From assembly GCF_001427385.1 (NCBI RefSeq), contig NZ_LMGJ01000033.1:213562-277561 (forward strand): a stretch of DNA of 64,000 nucleotides, given 5' to 3'. Both the position numbers and the translations under genes were made by a program. The notes below the pieces were generated by a model. That model had not been told where the DNA came from, ran no database searches, and was given only the letters and a program-made list of their open reading frames with translations. This stretch comes from Mesorhizobium sp. Root157 (GTDB lineage: Bacteria > Pseudomonadota > Alphaproteobacteria > Rhizobiales > Rhizobiaceae). Of the stretch, positions 35,503 to 46,037 are shown in pieces (the stretch's first letter is position 1; each line of letters opens with the position of its first letter).

Positions 35503-36447
35503 GAGAATACCGCCTTCCGCCCACGTGCTGATGAGGTGGCGGGCAATGGCGCCCTTCGGCGGGACGGTCAGCCCTCCAGGATGCTCGTAGGCCAGCATCG
35601 AACGCACTTCGTCGCGAAAGAACCAGCGGCAATCCTCAAGCTCGCTGACGTCCGGCTGGATATCGTCGTTGAGCGGTTCGCCGAAGCACCCGATCATCAG
35701 CGAATAGGGAAACGGCCAGGGCTGGCTGGCGTGATAGACGACACGGCCAAGCCTGATGCCGGCTTCTTCGCGGGTTTCGCGCCGCACCGCGTCTTCGATG
35801 GTCTCGCCTGGCTCGATGAAGCCGGCGAGCGCGGAATACATGCCGGGCGCGAAGTGCTTGCCGCGGCCAAGCAGGCATTTCTCCCTCGTCGCCGTCAGCA
35901 TGATCGCAACCGGGTCGGTGCGCGGAAAGTGATCGATGCCGCAAGCTTGGCAGTGCCTCCGGTAACCACCCGACCGCATTTCCGTCTGGCTGCCGCATGT
36001 GCCGCAAAATCGGTGGCTGGCATTCCAGGCGAGCAAGGCGGCTGCCTGCGCCATTGCGCCAAGCGCTGCTTCGTCGATCAGACCCTGAATGTAGACCGAG
36101 CGGTAGTCGACCGCCTTGATCGTTTCAGGAAGCTGTTCCGCCTCGCCCCCTGCCGGGACGGCCAGTGCCGGCCCCCAGTCGGCAGAGCCAAGCAGGATCG
36201 CCTGCTCTGTCAGGGCCGCAAGACCGCCCAGTTCGCCAACGGCAAACCAGGGGTCGAAAGCTTCGTCCTTCAGCTTGAGCAGGATCCTGCCGTCACGCAG
36301 GACGAGCAGCCGCGCCGATGGATCTGCCATCGCATTCGCCACACTGTCTTCGTCGCGATGTTCCGACTGGCGGTCGATGCGATTGCCGGAAAAGCCGACG
36401 AACTGGCTGGGCTCGCGCTCAGGCGCGTCGAACAGACGAAAAACCAT
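35500..36447 (-). CDS. nudC: NAD(+)/NADH diphosphatase
   Basis: A 315-residue Nudix hydrolase cleaving NADH (and decapping NAD-RNA in characterised homologues). A zinc ribbon with CGTCG and CQACG lies near residue 150-170, the Nudix box GFIEPGETIEDAVRRETREE near 210, and SQPWPFPYSLM, the NADH-pyrophosphatase-specific motif, near 245. The ATG at 36447 is chosen; a longer frame overlaps the HIT gene. Confidence 0.93.
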   Translation of the reverse strand: MVFRLFDAPEREPSQFVGFSGNRIDRQSEHRDEDSVANAMADPSARLLVLRDGRILLKLKDEAFDPWFAVGELGGLAALTEQAILLGSADWGPALAVPAGGEAEQLPETIKAVDYRSVYIQGLIDEAALGAMAQAAALLAWNASHRFCGTCGSQTEMRSGGYRRHCQACGIDHFPRTDPVAIMLTATREKCLLGRGKHFAPGMYSALAGFIEPGETIEDAVRRETREEAGIRLGRVVYHASQPWPFPYSLMIGCFGEPLNDDIQPDVSELEDCRWFFRDEVRSMLAYEHPGGLTVPPKGAIARHLISTWAEGGIL

Positions 36448-36487
36448 TCTGGAAAGTATCCGAAGCGACCGTTGGAACCCGGCAGGT

Positions 36488-36907
36488 TTATAGCGCTGCC
36501 TTGATCGTTTCGGCAAACCGGCGAAGTTCGGAACCCTTGTAGGGTTCGCGAATGCCGTGTCCCCATACCGGACCCGGCCAGGCGGCGTCTCCTTCCGAGC
36601 GGGCCACGACGTGGACATGCAGTTGCCGCACGATGTTGCCGAGCGCGCCGGTATTGATCTTGGTGCAGCCGGTCACCTGCTTCAGCGCCTGCGCCGTCAT
36701 GTTGACCTCAAAGGTCAGCATGGCCTGGTCGAGTGGCGCCATGTCATGAATTTCATCGATGCCCGGCCGCTGGGGGATAAGAACCAGCCACGGCCAGCGC
36801 CGATCATTCATCACGCGCAACTCGCACAGGCCGAGCCACATCAATTGCTCGCTGTCGGCCTCAAGCCGGGCGTCGAGCGTGAAACCGGCCTTCAGGCCAG
36901 GTAGCAT
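36488..36907 (-). CDS. HIT-like family protein
   Basis: A 139-residue histidine-triad-fold protein, a family that hydrolyses nucleotide phosphoramidates or dinucleotides. The active region reads QLHVHVVAR (about residues 95-103): two histidines are present but the first triad position is Gln. N-terminal WPWLVLIPQRPG is typical. The ATG at 36907 follows GAGGGG. It lies 40 bp upstream of nudC on the same strand. Confidence 0.85.
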   Translation of the reverse strand: MLPGLKAGFTLDARLEADSEQLMWLGLCELRVMNDRRWPWLVLIPQRPGIDEIHDMAPLDQAMLTFEVNMTAQALKQVTGCTKINTGALGNIVRQLHVHVVARSEGDAAWPGPVWGHGIREPYKGSELRRFAETIKAAL

Positions 36908-37136
36908 GGGCGTTCCCCTCGAGCCTGCAGAGCCTACGAAGCCCTGGCGCTTGTGTGCGGGAAAGCGGAAAACCGCCGGCTCCCAAGTTAAAGCTTCGTC
37001 CGACATGGCACGTTCGGCTGTTCGAACGCTATTGCGAGCCCGACGCCGCTGCAAGCGTTTCATTGAGCCGGAGCCGCATCGCCGTTCGATTTCGACACGT
37101 ACTTGCATTTCGGCATCGAATTGCCGATATGGAAAG

Positions 37137-37236
37137 CGGGAGGTTGGTGGTGGACGATCCACTCGCCAACCGGGTCAGGTCCGGAAGGAAGCAGCCCTAA
37201 CGAGCCCGGAACGGGTCATTGTTCCAGCCTCCCACC
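37137..37236 (+). ncRNA. ffs: signal recognition particle RNA, small (4.5S) type
   Basis: It contains the universal SRP core GGTCAGGTCCGGAAGGAAGC (37173-37192) and the closing CCCTAACGAGCCCGG. Outer stem: GGGAGGTTGG (37138-37147) pairs with CCAGCCTCCC (37224-37233). This RNA binds Ffh and targets membrane proteins. A TTGCAT/GATATG promoter with 17-bp spacing lies at 37103-37131. The position just before dnaX is the usual one in alphaproteobacteria. Ends are approximate. Confidence 0.93.
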
Positions 37237-37380
37237 TTCTTCACGACGCTGTATCGTCTATCTTGGTGGCCGCCCATCTTGGCGGCATTGACGATGCGCA
37301 GTCGTGCGGGCGAAACTGGTTTGAGCAACCGGCGCTTCCGGTCGCGGTCCGTAGATCCTCGCTGGGAGCCGTCCTGATCG

Positions 37381-39213
37381 ATGAATGAAGCTGGAACGAG
37401 CGGATCAGGCAGCACCGGGGCAAAGCCGGCCACCGGGGCCTACCGCGTGCTCGCCCGAAAATATCGGCCGGCGAACTTTTCCGAACTGATCGGCCAGGAG
37501 CCGATGGTGCGCACGCTGACCAATGCCTTTGCATCGGGCCGCATCGCGCAGGCGTGGATGCTGACCGGTGTGCGCGGCGTCGGCAAGACCACCACTGCCC
37601 GCATCCTGGCCCGTGCCCTCAACTACAAGACCGACGCAATAGACCAACCCAGCATCGACCTTTCCGTGCCCGGCGAGCATTGCCAGGCCATCATGGAAGG
37701 CCGCCATGTCGATGTCATCGAGATGGACGCAGCCTCCCACACCGGCATCGACGATATCCGCGACATCATCGACCGGGTGCGCTACGCGCCGGTTTCGGCG
37801 CGCTACAAGGTCTACATCATCGACGAAGTGCACATGCTTTCCACGCAAGCCTTCAACGGCCTGCTGAAGACCTTGGAAGAGCCGCCGCCGCACGTCAAAT
37901 TCATCTTCGCGACCACCGAAATCAGGAAGGTGCCGATCACGGTGCTGTCGCGCTGCCAGCGCTTCGACCTGAGGCGCATCGATGCCGGTGCGCTGGTTGC
38001 GCATCTGAGCGCAATTTCAGCCAAGGAAGACATCGCCATCGACGACGAGGCGCTGGCGATGATCGCGCGTGCCGCCGAAGGTTCGGCGCGCGATTCCCTT
38101 TCCATCCTCGACCAGGCCATCGCCCATGGCGGCGGCGGCGTCAGCGCGGATGCGGTGCGCACGATGCTCGGCCTTGCCGACCGCGCCCGCATCGTCGACC
38201 TGTTCGAACATCTGATGAAGGGCGATGTCGCCGCGGCCCTGGCGGAATTCCGCTCGCAATATGACACCGGCGCCGATCCGGCTGCCGTTTTGACCGACCT
38301 TGCCGAGTTCAATCATCTGGTGACGCGCCTGCGCTTCGTGCCGTCCGCACTCGAGGACGCATCGCTTTCGGAAGACGAGCGCAGCCGGGGTGCTGCTTTC
38401 GCCGAGCAGCTTTCGGTCAAGGTGCTGTCGCGTACCTGGCAGATGCTGCTGAAAGGCATTCCGGAAGTCCAAAGCTCGAACCGCCCGGTCAGCGCCGCGG
38501 AAATGGTGATGATACGCATTGCCCATGCGGCCGACCTGCCGACGCTCGACGAAGCGTTGAAATCCCTGGAAAGCGGGGCGCAGGCGCCGGGCGCTGCGCC
38601 GCGGTCCTCTGCCGGGCAGCCATCCCCTGGATCGGCTGGGCGTAACGATAGCGGCCCGGCCAGCGCTGTTTCCACCACGACTTTCGTGGCCGGTACTGGC
38701 GGCGCACAAACCATGCGTCTGGTCGAGACGGTGCCCGCGCCGATGGCCCTTACGTCGGCGCAACCGGCGCCCGAGCCTCAGCAGGCAGTCTCGGTCAAAT
38801 CCATGGCCGACATCCTGGCGCTTGCGGAAACGCACCGCGACATGACCTTCAAGGTCCTGCTGAAGCGATGCGTCCGGCCGGTTCGCTTCGATGCCGATCG
38901 GCTCGATGTGAGCCTGACCGCCGACGCCCCCAAGATGCTGCTCAACGATCTGACCGCCAAGCTGCGCAGTTGGACCGGCCGCAACTGGCTGGTTTCGCTG
39001 TCGAAGGAAGAAGGCGGTCCGACCCTGGCCGAGATGGAATCGACCAAGCGCGAGAATGCCTTTCTCGACGCCCGGAGCGACCCCGCTGTCGCTGCCATCC
39101 TGGAACGCTTTCCCGGCGCAAAGATCATCGATGTGCGTATTCCGGATGCCGCTGAAGCCGGCGAGACGGACGAGGACATGACCGCCGAACCGCTGGTCGA
39201 AGACGACGACTGA
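37381..39213 (+). CDS. dnaX: DNA polymerase III subunits tau/gamma
   Basis: A 610-residue clamp-loader ATPase. Walker A GVRGVGKT is at residues 63-70, Walker B IIDEVHML near 145, and sensor FATTEIRKVPITVLSRC near 180. The zinc module normally made by four Cys after Walker A retains only one Cys (GEHCQAIMEG, about residue 101), so zinc binding is improbable. The C-terminal region from about 395 is low complexity, then a tau-like domain. Followed at 33 bp by ybaB. Confidence 0.95.
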   Translation: MNEAGTSGSGSTGAKPATGAYRVLARKYRPANFSELIGQEPMVRTLTNAFASGRIAQAWMLTGVRGVGKTTTARILARALNYKTDAIDQPSIDLSVPGEHCQAIMEGRHVDVIEMDAASHTGIDDIRDIIDRVRYAPVSARYKVYIIDEVHMLSTQAFNGLLKTLEEPPPHVKFIFATTEIRKVPITVLSRCQRFDLRRIDAGALVAHLSAISAKEDIAIDDEALAMIARAAEGSARDSLSILDQAIAHGGGGVSADAVRTMLGLADRARIVDLFEHLMKGDVAAALAEFRSQYDTGADPAAVLTDLAEFNHLVTRLRFVPSALEDASLSEDERSRGAAFAEQLSVKVLSRTWQMLLKGIPEVQSSNRPVSAAEMVMIRIAHAADLPTLDEALKSLESGAQAPGAAPRSSAGQPSPGSAGRNDSGPASAVSTTTFVAGTGGAQTMRLVETVPAPMALTSAQPAPEPQQAVSVKSMADILALAETHRDMTFKVLLKRCVRPVRFDADRLDVSLTADAPKMLLNDLTAKLRSWTGRNWLVSLSKEEGGPTLAEMESTKRENAFLDARSDPAVAAILERFPGAKIIDVRIPDAAEAGETDEDMTAEPLVEDDD

Positions 39214-39246
39214 CGGCCAATCCCGCAGATCAACCGCAAAGGACCC

Positions 39247-39573
39247 ATGATGAAAGATCTTCTCGGCCTGATGGGCAAAGCCAAGGAAATGCAGGCCAAG
39301 TTCCAGGCCATGCAAGATGAGATCGCCGAACTGGAGGCGACCGGAAAGGCCGGAGGAGACCTGGTGAGCGTCACCTTGAGCGGCAAGTTCGAGATGAAGT
39401 CGCTCAAGATCGATCCGTCGCTTTTCAAGGAAGACGACGTCGAAATCCTCGAAGACCTGATCCTTGCGGCACACAACGACGCCAAGGCCAAGGTGGAGCA
39501 GGTGATGCAGGAAAAGACCAAGGCGCTGACCGCCGGCCTGCCGATCCCGCCCGGCATGAAACTGCCGTTCTAA
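39247..39573 (+). CDS. ybaB: YbaB/EbfC family nucleoid-associated protein
   Basis: A 108-residue small DNA-binding protein forming dimers with helical arms. [20 protein letters not shown] and the C-terminal [12 protein letters not shown] are characteristic. It normally sits in the dnaX-ybaB-recR group, as here, although a cell-wall hydrolase gene and a repeat now separate it from recR. Confidence 0.95.
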   Translation: MMKDLLGLMGKAKEMQAKFQAMQDEIAELEATGKAGGDLVSVTLSGKFEMKSLKIDPSLFKEDDVEILEDLILAAHNDAKAKVEQVMQEKTKALTAGLPIPPGMKLPF

Positions 39574-39690
39574 AGCAATCCCCGGAAAAGCGGGAACCGG
39601 TTGTCCACCCGGTTTCGGGATCACGACATACTTGATAAAGATTTTGGGCGCGCCGCATGAATCCGTCTGAATACGGCGCGCTTTAGCACA
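39574..39690. repeat. mosaic palindromic repeat, type C
   Basis: A GGAAAAGCGGGAACCGGTT core (39584-39602) is followed by a second hairpin with arms GCGCGCCG (39648-39655) and CGGCGCGC (39674-39681). The core relates it to types A and B, but the second hairpin is different. It starts directly at the ybaB stop. Confidence 0.65.
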
Positions 39691-39812
39691 ACCCAAGCGA
39701 GTCGATTGCCGGCGTCGATGCCGGAAAATTGGCGCTCTGCCTTTATTTTGCCGGAAACAGTCTCATTCTTGCCGCAACCTGGGGACGTGGCGGCAACAAA
39801 GAAGAGAGACGT

Positions 39813-40598
39813 TTGTTGATCGCCAAGCGATGGAAGACGCTGTGCGTCTTGAACGCCGTGGGTTGCCTTCTCCTGTTAGCCGGTTGCAGCCAGTCGACAA
39901 ACAGCATGTCGGCGGCCAATCTCGCCGATGGCGTCGGGCCGACCCGCACGAGTTCCTATCGATACACCATGAAGGACCGGGAGTGCCTGCAGCGCGCCAT
40001 GTTCTTCGAATCCAACCGGTCAAGCCGCGAAGGCATGGTCGGCGTCGGAACAGTGGTGATGAACCGCCTGAAATCAGGCCGCCATGGCAATACCATCTGC
40101 TCCGTCGTGGGAGAGCCACGCCAGTTTGCGGCAGGCGTGATGACACGGCCCATGAACTCGAAGGCGATGCCGGATGTCGCTTCGGCCGCTGAAGCTGTCC
40201 TCAAAGGCGAGCGCCACCCGAAGATGAAGAACGCGATGTTCTTCCACACTGCCGGATTGAAATTCAAGTACAACAACATGCACTATGTGGCGGTTGCTGG
40301 CGGCAATGCCTTCTACGAAAAGCGGAGCCGCAACTGGAAGCCGCTGCCCCCCGATTCCACGTTTCAGGTTGCGGCGGCCAGTCCGTCGGCGCAAACCCCT
40401 GCGACGCCAAGCAAGGTTGCGACCTTGCAGCCTGCCAAAGCGAAAGTGGTCGTCCCGGCATCTTCCGATAGGGATCCGGTCATGACCGCATCTGTTCCCG
40501 AAGTCCAACCGGTGATGGCGTTCGAACAGACGCCCGACGACACCAGTTCGATCGGCGCGCTGATCATCATGCAGGGCCAGACGCTTTCGTCAGACTGA
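39813..40598 (+). CDS. cell wall hydrolase (SleB family), lipoprotein
   Basis: A roughly 261-residue predicted lipoprotein: KRW, hydrophobic core and lipobox LLAGC. The domain at about residues 50-165 (REC..RAMFFES...[12 protein letters not shown]) is the Hydrolase_2/SleB-type peptidoglycan hydrolase fold with the catalytic Glu in FFESNR. The C-terminal 90 residues are Pro/Ala-rich with no domain. The start is TTG at 39813 (or 39816) behind an AGAGAG site; a frame opening at 39729 is too far upstream. It sits between ybaB and recR. Confidence 0.8.
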   Translation: MLIAKRWKTLCVLNAVGCLLLLAGCSQSTNSMSAANLADGVGPTRTSSYRYTMKDRECLQRAMFFESNRSSREGMVGVGTVVMNRLKSGRHGNTICSVVGEPRQFAAGVMTRPMNSKAMPDVASAAEAVLKGERHPKMKNAMFFHTAGLKFKYNNMHYVAVAGGNAFYEKRSRNWKPLPPDSTFQVAAASPSAQTPATPSKVATLQPAKAKVVVPASSDRDPVMTASVPEVQPVMAFEQTPDDTSSIGALIIMQGQTLSSD

Positions 40599-40672
40599 AG
40601 CCTGCCGTTACAGCGCCGGGCCGCTGGCGGCAGATTGTTTTCAATGGTGCGGAAAAATCCTACAACCGCGCC

Positions 40673-41278
40673 ATGTCCAAGCGAATCGCCGGCCCCGAAA
40701 TCGAACGCCTGATCCAGCTTCTAGCCAAAGTGCCGGGGCTCGGACCACGTTCGGCCAGGCGTGCTGCCCTTCACTTGATCAAGAAGAAGGAACAACTGCT
40801 TGCACCCCTGGCGGTTGCCATGGGCGAGGCGGTCGACAAGGTTCGCATCTGCACCACGTGCGGTAATGTCGATACTTCCGATCCGTGCATGATCTGCACC
40901 GATGCGCGGCGCGATCCGGCAACCCTGATCGTGGTCGAGGATGTGTCGGATTTGTGGGCGCTGGAACGGGCTGCGGCGATGAACGTGCGCTATCATGTAT
41001 TGGGCGGCACCCTGTCACCGCTCGACGGCATCGGTCCGGACCAGTTGAATATACGTTCGCTGGTTGACCGCGTCGCAACCGGCGAGGTGAAGGAAGTTAT
41101 CCTCGCCGTCAACGCGACCGTCGAGGGGCAAACCACGGCGCACTATCTCACCGATCAACTAGGGGGCATGGACGTCAAGATAACGCGCCTTGCCCATGGC
41201 GTGCCGGTCGGCGGCGAACTCGATTATCTTGACGAAGGCACGCTTGCCGCAGCGCTGAAATCAAGAACGGCGTTTTAA
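40673..41278 (+). CDS. recR: recombination mediator RecR
   Basis: A 201-residue protein of the RecFOR pathway that helps load RecA on gapped DNA. A helix-hairpin-helix ([17 protein letters not shown]) is at the N-terminus, then a zinc finger ([16 protein letters not shown], about residues 57-72) and a Toprim domain ([14 protein letters not shown]). Length is standard. The stop overlaps the next ATG by one base. Confidence 0.95.
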   Translation: MSKRIAGPEIERLIQLLAKVPGLGPRSARRAALHLIKKKEQLLAPLAVAMGEAVDKVRICTTCGNVDTSDPCMICTDARRDPATLIVVEDVSDLWALERAAAMNVRYHVLGGTLSPLDGIGPDQLNIRSLVDRVATGEVKEVILAVNATVEGQTTAHYLTDQLGGMDVKITRLAHGVPVGGELDYLDEGTLAAALKSRTAF

Positions 41279-42537
41279 TGCCACTTAAGCTCACCACCCC
41301 CCGCCGCGTCCTCCTCGCAGCCGTCGTCGCCGTCCTGACCCTCGTCGGCCTCGCCTTCCCCGCCACTGCCGCCCAGATCGACGACCAGTTCCGCGCATGG
41401 CTCAGCAACGATTTGTGGCCGGAAGCCAAGGCAAACGGCATCTCGCAAAAGACCTTCGACGCGGCTTTTGCGGGCATAAAGCCGAACCTGAAATTGCCGG
41501 ACCTCGTCATGCCCGGCGAAAAGCCGAAAACGCCGAAGAAGCAGCATCAGGCCGAGTTCGGCTCGCCCGGCAGCTACTTCGCCGAGAAGACACTACGGGC
41601 CGTGACGGCAGGCGGACGCGCACGTGCCGGCTCGAATGCCAGGACGCTTGCGGCGATCGAGAAGCGCTATGGTGTACCGGCAGGGATCGTTCTGGCGATC
41701 TGGGGACGCGAATCCGGCTTCGGCGCGGCGAAGCTACCCTATGACGCCTTCGAGGTGCTGGGCACCAAGGCGTTCATGGCGACGCGCAAGGACATGTTCC
41801 GCAAGGAAGTTCTGGCCGCTCTGGAAGTCGTCCAGCGCGGGCTGGTCGCCCGCAAAGCGATGAAGTCGTCATGGGCAGGCGCGCTCGGCCAGCCGCAGTT
41901 CATGCCGACTTCGTTCCTCGAACACGCGGTCGATTTCGACGGCGACGGCCGCCCCGACATCTGGAATTCCACGCCCGACACACTGGCGTCGATCGCGAAC
42001 TATCTGGTCAACCATGGCTGGAACAAGGGGCGCGACTGGGGATTCGAGGTCACCGTTCCGGCGGGCGTGTCATGCGCGCTGGAAGGACCGGACCGCGGCA
42101 AGCCGATTGCCGAATGGGCGGCGATGGGTATTGCCCGCGTCAACGGCAAGCCTTTTCCGCCCAATGAGACCAGGGCCGAAGGCTTCCTGTTGATGCCGGC
42201 CGGTCGCAACGGCCCCGCCTTCATCGTCACTGCCAATTTTTACGTGCTCAAGGAATACAATATGAGCGACCTCTATGCCCTGTTCATCGGGCACGGGGCC
42301 GATCGCATCGCCTATGGCGACAAGACCTTTTCCGGGAATTGGGGGGCAGTCGGCGGGCTTTACCGTTCCGATATCGCCACCCTCCAGCGTGCATTGGAAG
42401 GGCATGGCTACGATGTCGGCAGCGCCGACGGGCTGCCCGGCTTCAAGACCCGCCGCTCCATCGGCGAGTGGCAGGTCAAAAGCGGCCGCAACGCCACATG
42501 CTTTCCCGACGCGGAATTGGTCAGACGCTTGAAATAG
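41278..42537 (+). CDS. lytic murein transglycosylase (MltB family) with peptidoglycan-binding domain
   Basis: A 419-residue exported enzyme that cleaves peptidoglycan glycan strands to 1,6-anhydroMurNAc. The Sec signal ends near residue 31 (PATAA). The SLT_2 catalytic domain contains the Glu in IWGRESGFGA (about residue 143), GALGQPQFMPTSF and FDGDGRPDIWNSTPD; the C-terminal 60 residues form a PG_binding_1 domain. Translation is coupled to recR through TAATG. Confidence 0.92.
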   Translation: MPLKLTTPRRVLLAAVVAVLTLVGLAFPATAAQIDDQFRAWLSNDLWPEAKANGISQKTFDAAFAGIKPNLKLPDLVMPGEKPKTPKKQHQAEFGSPGSYFAEKTLRAVTAGGRARAGSNARTLAAIEKRYGVPAGIVLAIWGRESGFGAAKLPYDAFEVLGTKAFMATRKDMFRKEVLAALEVVQRGLVARKAMKSSWAGALGQPQFMPTSFLEHAVDFDGDGRPDIWNSTPDTLASIANYLVNHGWNKGRDWGFEVTVPAGVSCALEGPDRGKPIAEWAAMGIARVNGKPFPPNETRAEGFLLMPAGRNGPAFIVTANFYVLKEYNMSDLYALFIGHGADRIAYGDKTFSGNWGAVGGLYRSDIATLQRALEGHGYDVGSADGLPGFKTRRSIGEWQVKSGRNATCFPDAELVRRLK

Positions 42538-42552
42538 CCCCTCGGTTGACGA

Positions 42553-43554
<1,002 letters not shown>

Positions 43555-43802
43555 GGGTCGGTTCCGCATTGCATTCCGGTCGCGCTGATATAGGAACGGG
43601 CTGTCTCTGCTGCAAATCGCCGGGGCACGACCATCGAAAACCGTCCATCGAGGACTTGCGTGGTTTGGCGTCGACGCCGAGGCTCTTGGTGTCATCGCAA
43701 TGCAACATTGCCGAATTTCATGGCTGGCATGCTGTTTTGGCGCTTGAAGTCTTGCCTTTGACGCGTATGTAAGCCTCGCGAATTGACTTCAGGGAAATAC
43801 AG

Positions 43803-44231
43803 TTGGCTATCTACAGAGAAAAAGACATTTTCGAGCGGCGCAATGCCGCGAATGAGGCAAAGAAGGCACTTCTCGAGCGTTTCAAGACACGGCCTGCGGC
43901 TGACGATCCGGCCGTATTGGCGCGTCAGGCCGAGCGCCAGGCGATTCTTGCCGCCCGCGCCGAGCGCGAAGCCGAGAAGGCAAAGCTGAAGCAGGAGAAG
44001 CTCGCACGCGAGGCCGCCGAACGGGCTGCGCGCGAAGCGGAGGCCGAACGAGCAAGGCTTGTAGCGGAAGCGAAAGCGGCTGAAGAAGCCAAGCTTCGTG
44101 AATCCGAGGAAAACGAGCGTATCGCTCGCCTCCTCGCCGATGAGGCTGAGCGGAAGGCCAAGCGGGATGCCCGCTATGCAGCCCGCAAGTCCCGCACCGG
44201 CAGAACGCCTCCCGGTTTCACCGCGCGCTAA
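43803..44231 (+). CDS. DUF6481-like charged coiled-coil protein
   Basis: A 142-residue highly charged protein, mostly one long Glu/Lys/Arg/Ala helix (about residues 40-125), matching a small rhizobial family of unknown function. It begins with TTG at 43803 behind CAGGGA. The end RKSRTGRTPPGF is conserved in the family as I recall it. The 248-bp upstream gap holds no gene that I can see. Expression control is unknown. Confidence 0.7.
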   Translation: MAIYREKDIFERRNAANEAKKALLERFKTRPAADDPAVLARQAERQAILAARAEREAEKAKLKQEKLAREAAERAAREAEAERARLVAEAKAAEEAKLRESEENERIARLLADEAERKAKRDARYAARKSRTGRTPPGFTAR

Positions 44232-44337
44232 CGCAATTCCAGGAAAAGCGGGAAACCGGTTTCCGTCCGCAATTGCGTAGAAGCAAAGAAGTAGAGCGGT
44301 TCACCCATTCCGTCAGAATCGGAACCGCTCTACGCAA
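44229..44337 (+). repeat. mosaic palindromic repeat, type A copy 2
   Basis: Most complete copy. Hairpin 1 has arms ACGCAATT (44229-44236) and AATTGCGT (44269-44276) around the GGGAAACCGG core; hairpin 2 has perfect 11-bp arms TAGAGCGGTTC (44290-44300) and GAACCGCTCTA (44320-44330). Confidence 0.85.
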
Positions 44338-44449
44338 TCCCGCGCCGGCCAACATCGGAAGATCGCCACCTGGGTGGCCGTCGTGGCCTTTGCGCTCGTC
44401 ACAACGGCCGGCAGTCCCTTAAGACCGCCGGTAACTGTTTTGCGACCTT

Positions 44450-44575
44450 CTATTTTTCCTTGATTCTGGTCGCCTGAACCGGCGGCGCCTTGGCAGCCGG
44501 CGTCACGGCAGGCTTTTTTGCGTCCTTCTTCGGCTTCCGGGCCTCTCTGCCCGGCTTCATCTGACCCTTGGCCAT
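44450..44575 (-). CDS. small basic Lys-rich protein
   Basis: A 41-residue protein, MAKGQMKPGREARKPKKDAK followed by an Ala/Pro/Lys tail. Small proteins starting MAKGQ and containing REARKPKK recur in many proteobacteria; their function is unknown. A GGAG site 10 bp upstream of the ATG at 44575 supports translation. Confidence 0.7.
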   Translation of the reverse strand: MAKGQMKPGREARKPKKDAKKPAVTPAAKAPPVQATRIKEK

Positions 44576-44665
44576 GATTCGCTTTCTCCAATTCTCGGCA
44601 GGTGGAGTGAACCAAGACTGCGGATTTGATGCAAGCTCAACTGTGGCCATCTCTGGCGAAAAGAG

Positions 44666-45934
44666 TCACTCGCCGTCTTCAACGACCCGAAGCCGCAACT
44701 GGCCGGTCTTGGAGTCCGCGGCACGCGCGGGTTTCCCGTTCGTCGATACAGGACTCGACGGCCCCTCGCCCTCCGGTTCGCCCGAAGGCGATGCGCCAAA
44801 TTCAAGCGCTTCGATCTTCTGTCCGCGCTTCGTCACCTTGGAGGTCGAGACGAGGATGTCGTCTATATCCTTCGATGCCTGGCCAAAATGGCTCTGCAAT
44901 TTGCGCACGCGCTCATCGACGCGGGCAACGTCCTCCATCAGCCGGATCACCTCGCCCTGAATGAGATGCGCCTGCTCGCGCATGCGCGCGTCCTTGAGGA
45001 TTGCCTGGATGACCTGGATCGACAGCATCAGCAGCGACGGTGACACGATGACGATGCGGGCGCGGTGCGCGCGCTGGACCAGAGCCTCGAAATTCTCGTG
45101 GATCTCGGCAAAAACGGACTCCGAAGGGACGAACATGAATGCCGTATCCTGGGTTTCGCCCTGGAGCAGATATTTGCCGGCGATATCGCGGACATGTACC
45201 TCGATATCGCGCCGGAAAGCCTGCGCGGCGACCTTCTGCAAGTCGGCGCTCTCGGCGGCACGTATGGCATTCCACGCCTCCAGAGGGAATTTGGCATCGA
45301 TGGCGAGCGAAGGCGCGCCATTCGGCATCTTGATCAGGCAGTCGGGCCGGCTGCCGTTGGAGAGCGTGGCCTGGAACTCGTAAGACCCCATGGGCAGCCC
45401 GTCGGCAACGATCGCCTCCATGCGCGATTGCCCGAAGGCGCCGCGCGTCTGCTTGTTGGACAGGATCGCCTGAAGCTGCACCACCTGTCCGGCCAAGGAC
45501 TGGATATTGCCTTGTGCAGTGTCGATCACGGCAAGCCGCTCCTGCAATTTGGCGAGGCTCTCATGCGTCGACTTGGTCTGCTCGGTCATCGTCTGGCCAA
45601 GACGGCCGGTCATCGCATCGAGGCGCTGGCCGATCGACTGGGTGAGTTCCGCCTGCCTGGCGCCGAACACTTCAGCTATCGCGCCCATGCGGCCCTGCAT
45701 TTCGGCCTGGCTCTGAAGGATATCGGCCATGCGGGCCTCGGCATCCCTGGCCTGGTCGGCCGCTTCAACCGCTGCCACGGCGCGCGCCTGGCCGGTTCGC
45801 CAAAGCGCGACGAGCAGTACAATGAAAAAGCCGGAAAGCAGGATGCAGCCGAAGACAAGCGCCTGCCCGGCGGTAATCGATGTCGCGCCGAGCCGCGCGA
45901 TCGGCTCCGAAAGAATACCTGTCATCTCGTTCAT
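44666..45934 (-). CDS. rmuC: DNA recombination protein RmuC homologue
   Basis: A 422-residue protein with one N-terminal membrane segment (about 24-45), a coiled coil (about 50-165) and the RmuC nuclease-like domain (ending near 360), including SRPDCLIKMPNGAPSLAIDAKFPLEAW. E. coli RmuC limits DNA inversions. The C-terminal 60 residues are polar and variable. Divergent from def. A nearby start at 45925 is possible. Confidence 0.92.
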   Translation of the reverse strand: MNEMTGILSEPIARLGATSITAGQALVFGCILLSGFFIVLLVALWRTGQARAVAAVEAADQARDAEARMADILQSQAEMQGRMGAIAEVFGARQAELTQSIGQRLDAMTGRLGQTMTEQTKSTHESLAKLQERLAVIDTAQGNIQSLAGQVVQLQAILSNKQTRGAFGQSRMEAIVADGLPMGSYEFQATLSNGSRPDCLIKMPNGAPSLAIDAKFPLEAWNAIRAAESADLQKVAAQAFRRDIEVHVRDIAGKYLLQGETQDTAFMFVPSESVFAEIHENFEALVQRAHRARIVIVSPSLLMLSIQVIQAILKDARMREQAHLIQGEVIRLMEDVARVDERVRKLQSHFGQASKDIDDILVSTSKVTKRGQKIEALEFGASPSGEPEGEGPSSPVSTNGKPARAADSKTGQLRLRVVEDGE

Positions 45935-46037
45935 CGAGACAGCATATCCGATTCGCCTGCGCCTGATAGATCAAAACGTGAACGGCCGAATGGAACCACT
46001 GTTGACGCCTCGATGCCGAGGTCTTAGGTGAAGCGCC

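Noticed and set aside
38017..39696. 559-codon minus-strand frame opposite dnaX and ybaB
   Set aside because: Shadow of well-conserved genes; no ribosome site or recognisable protein features.
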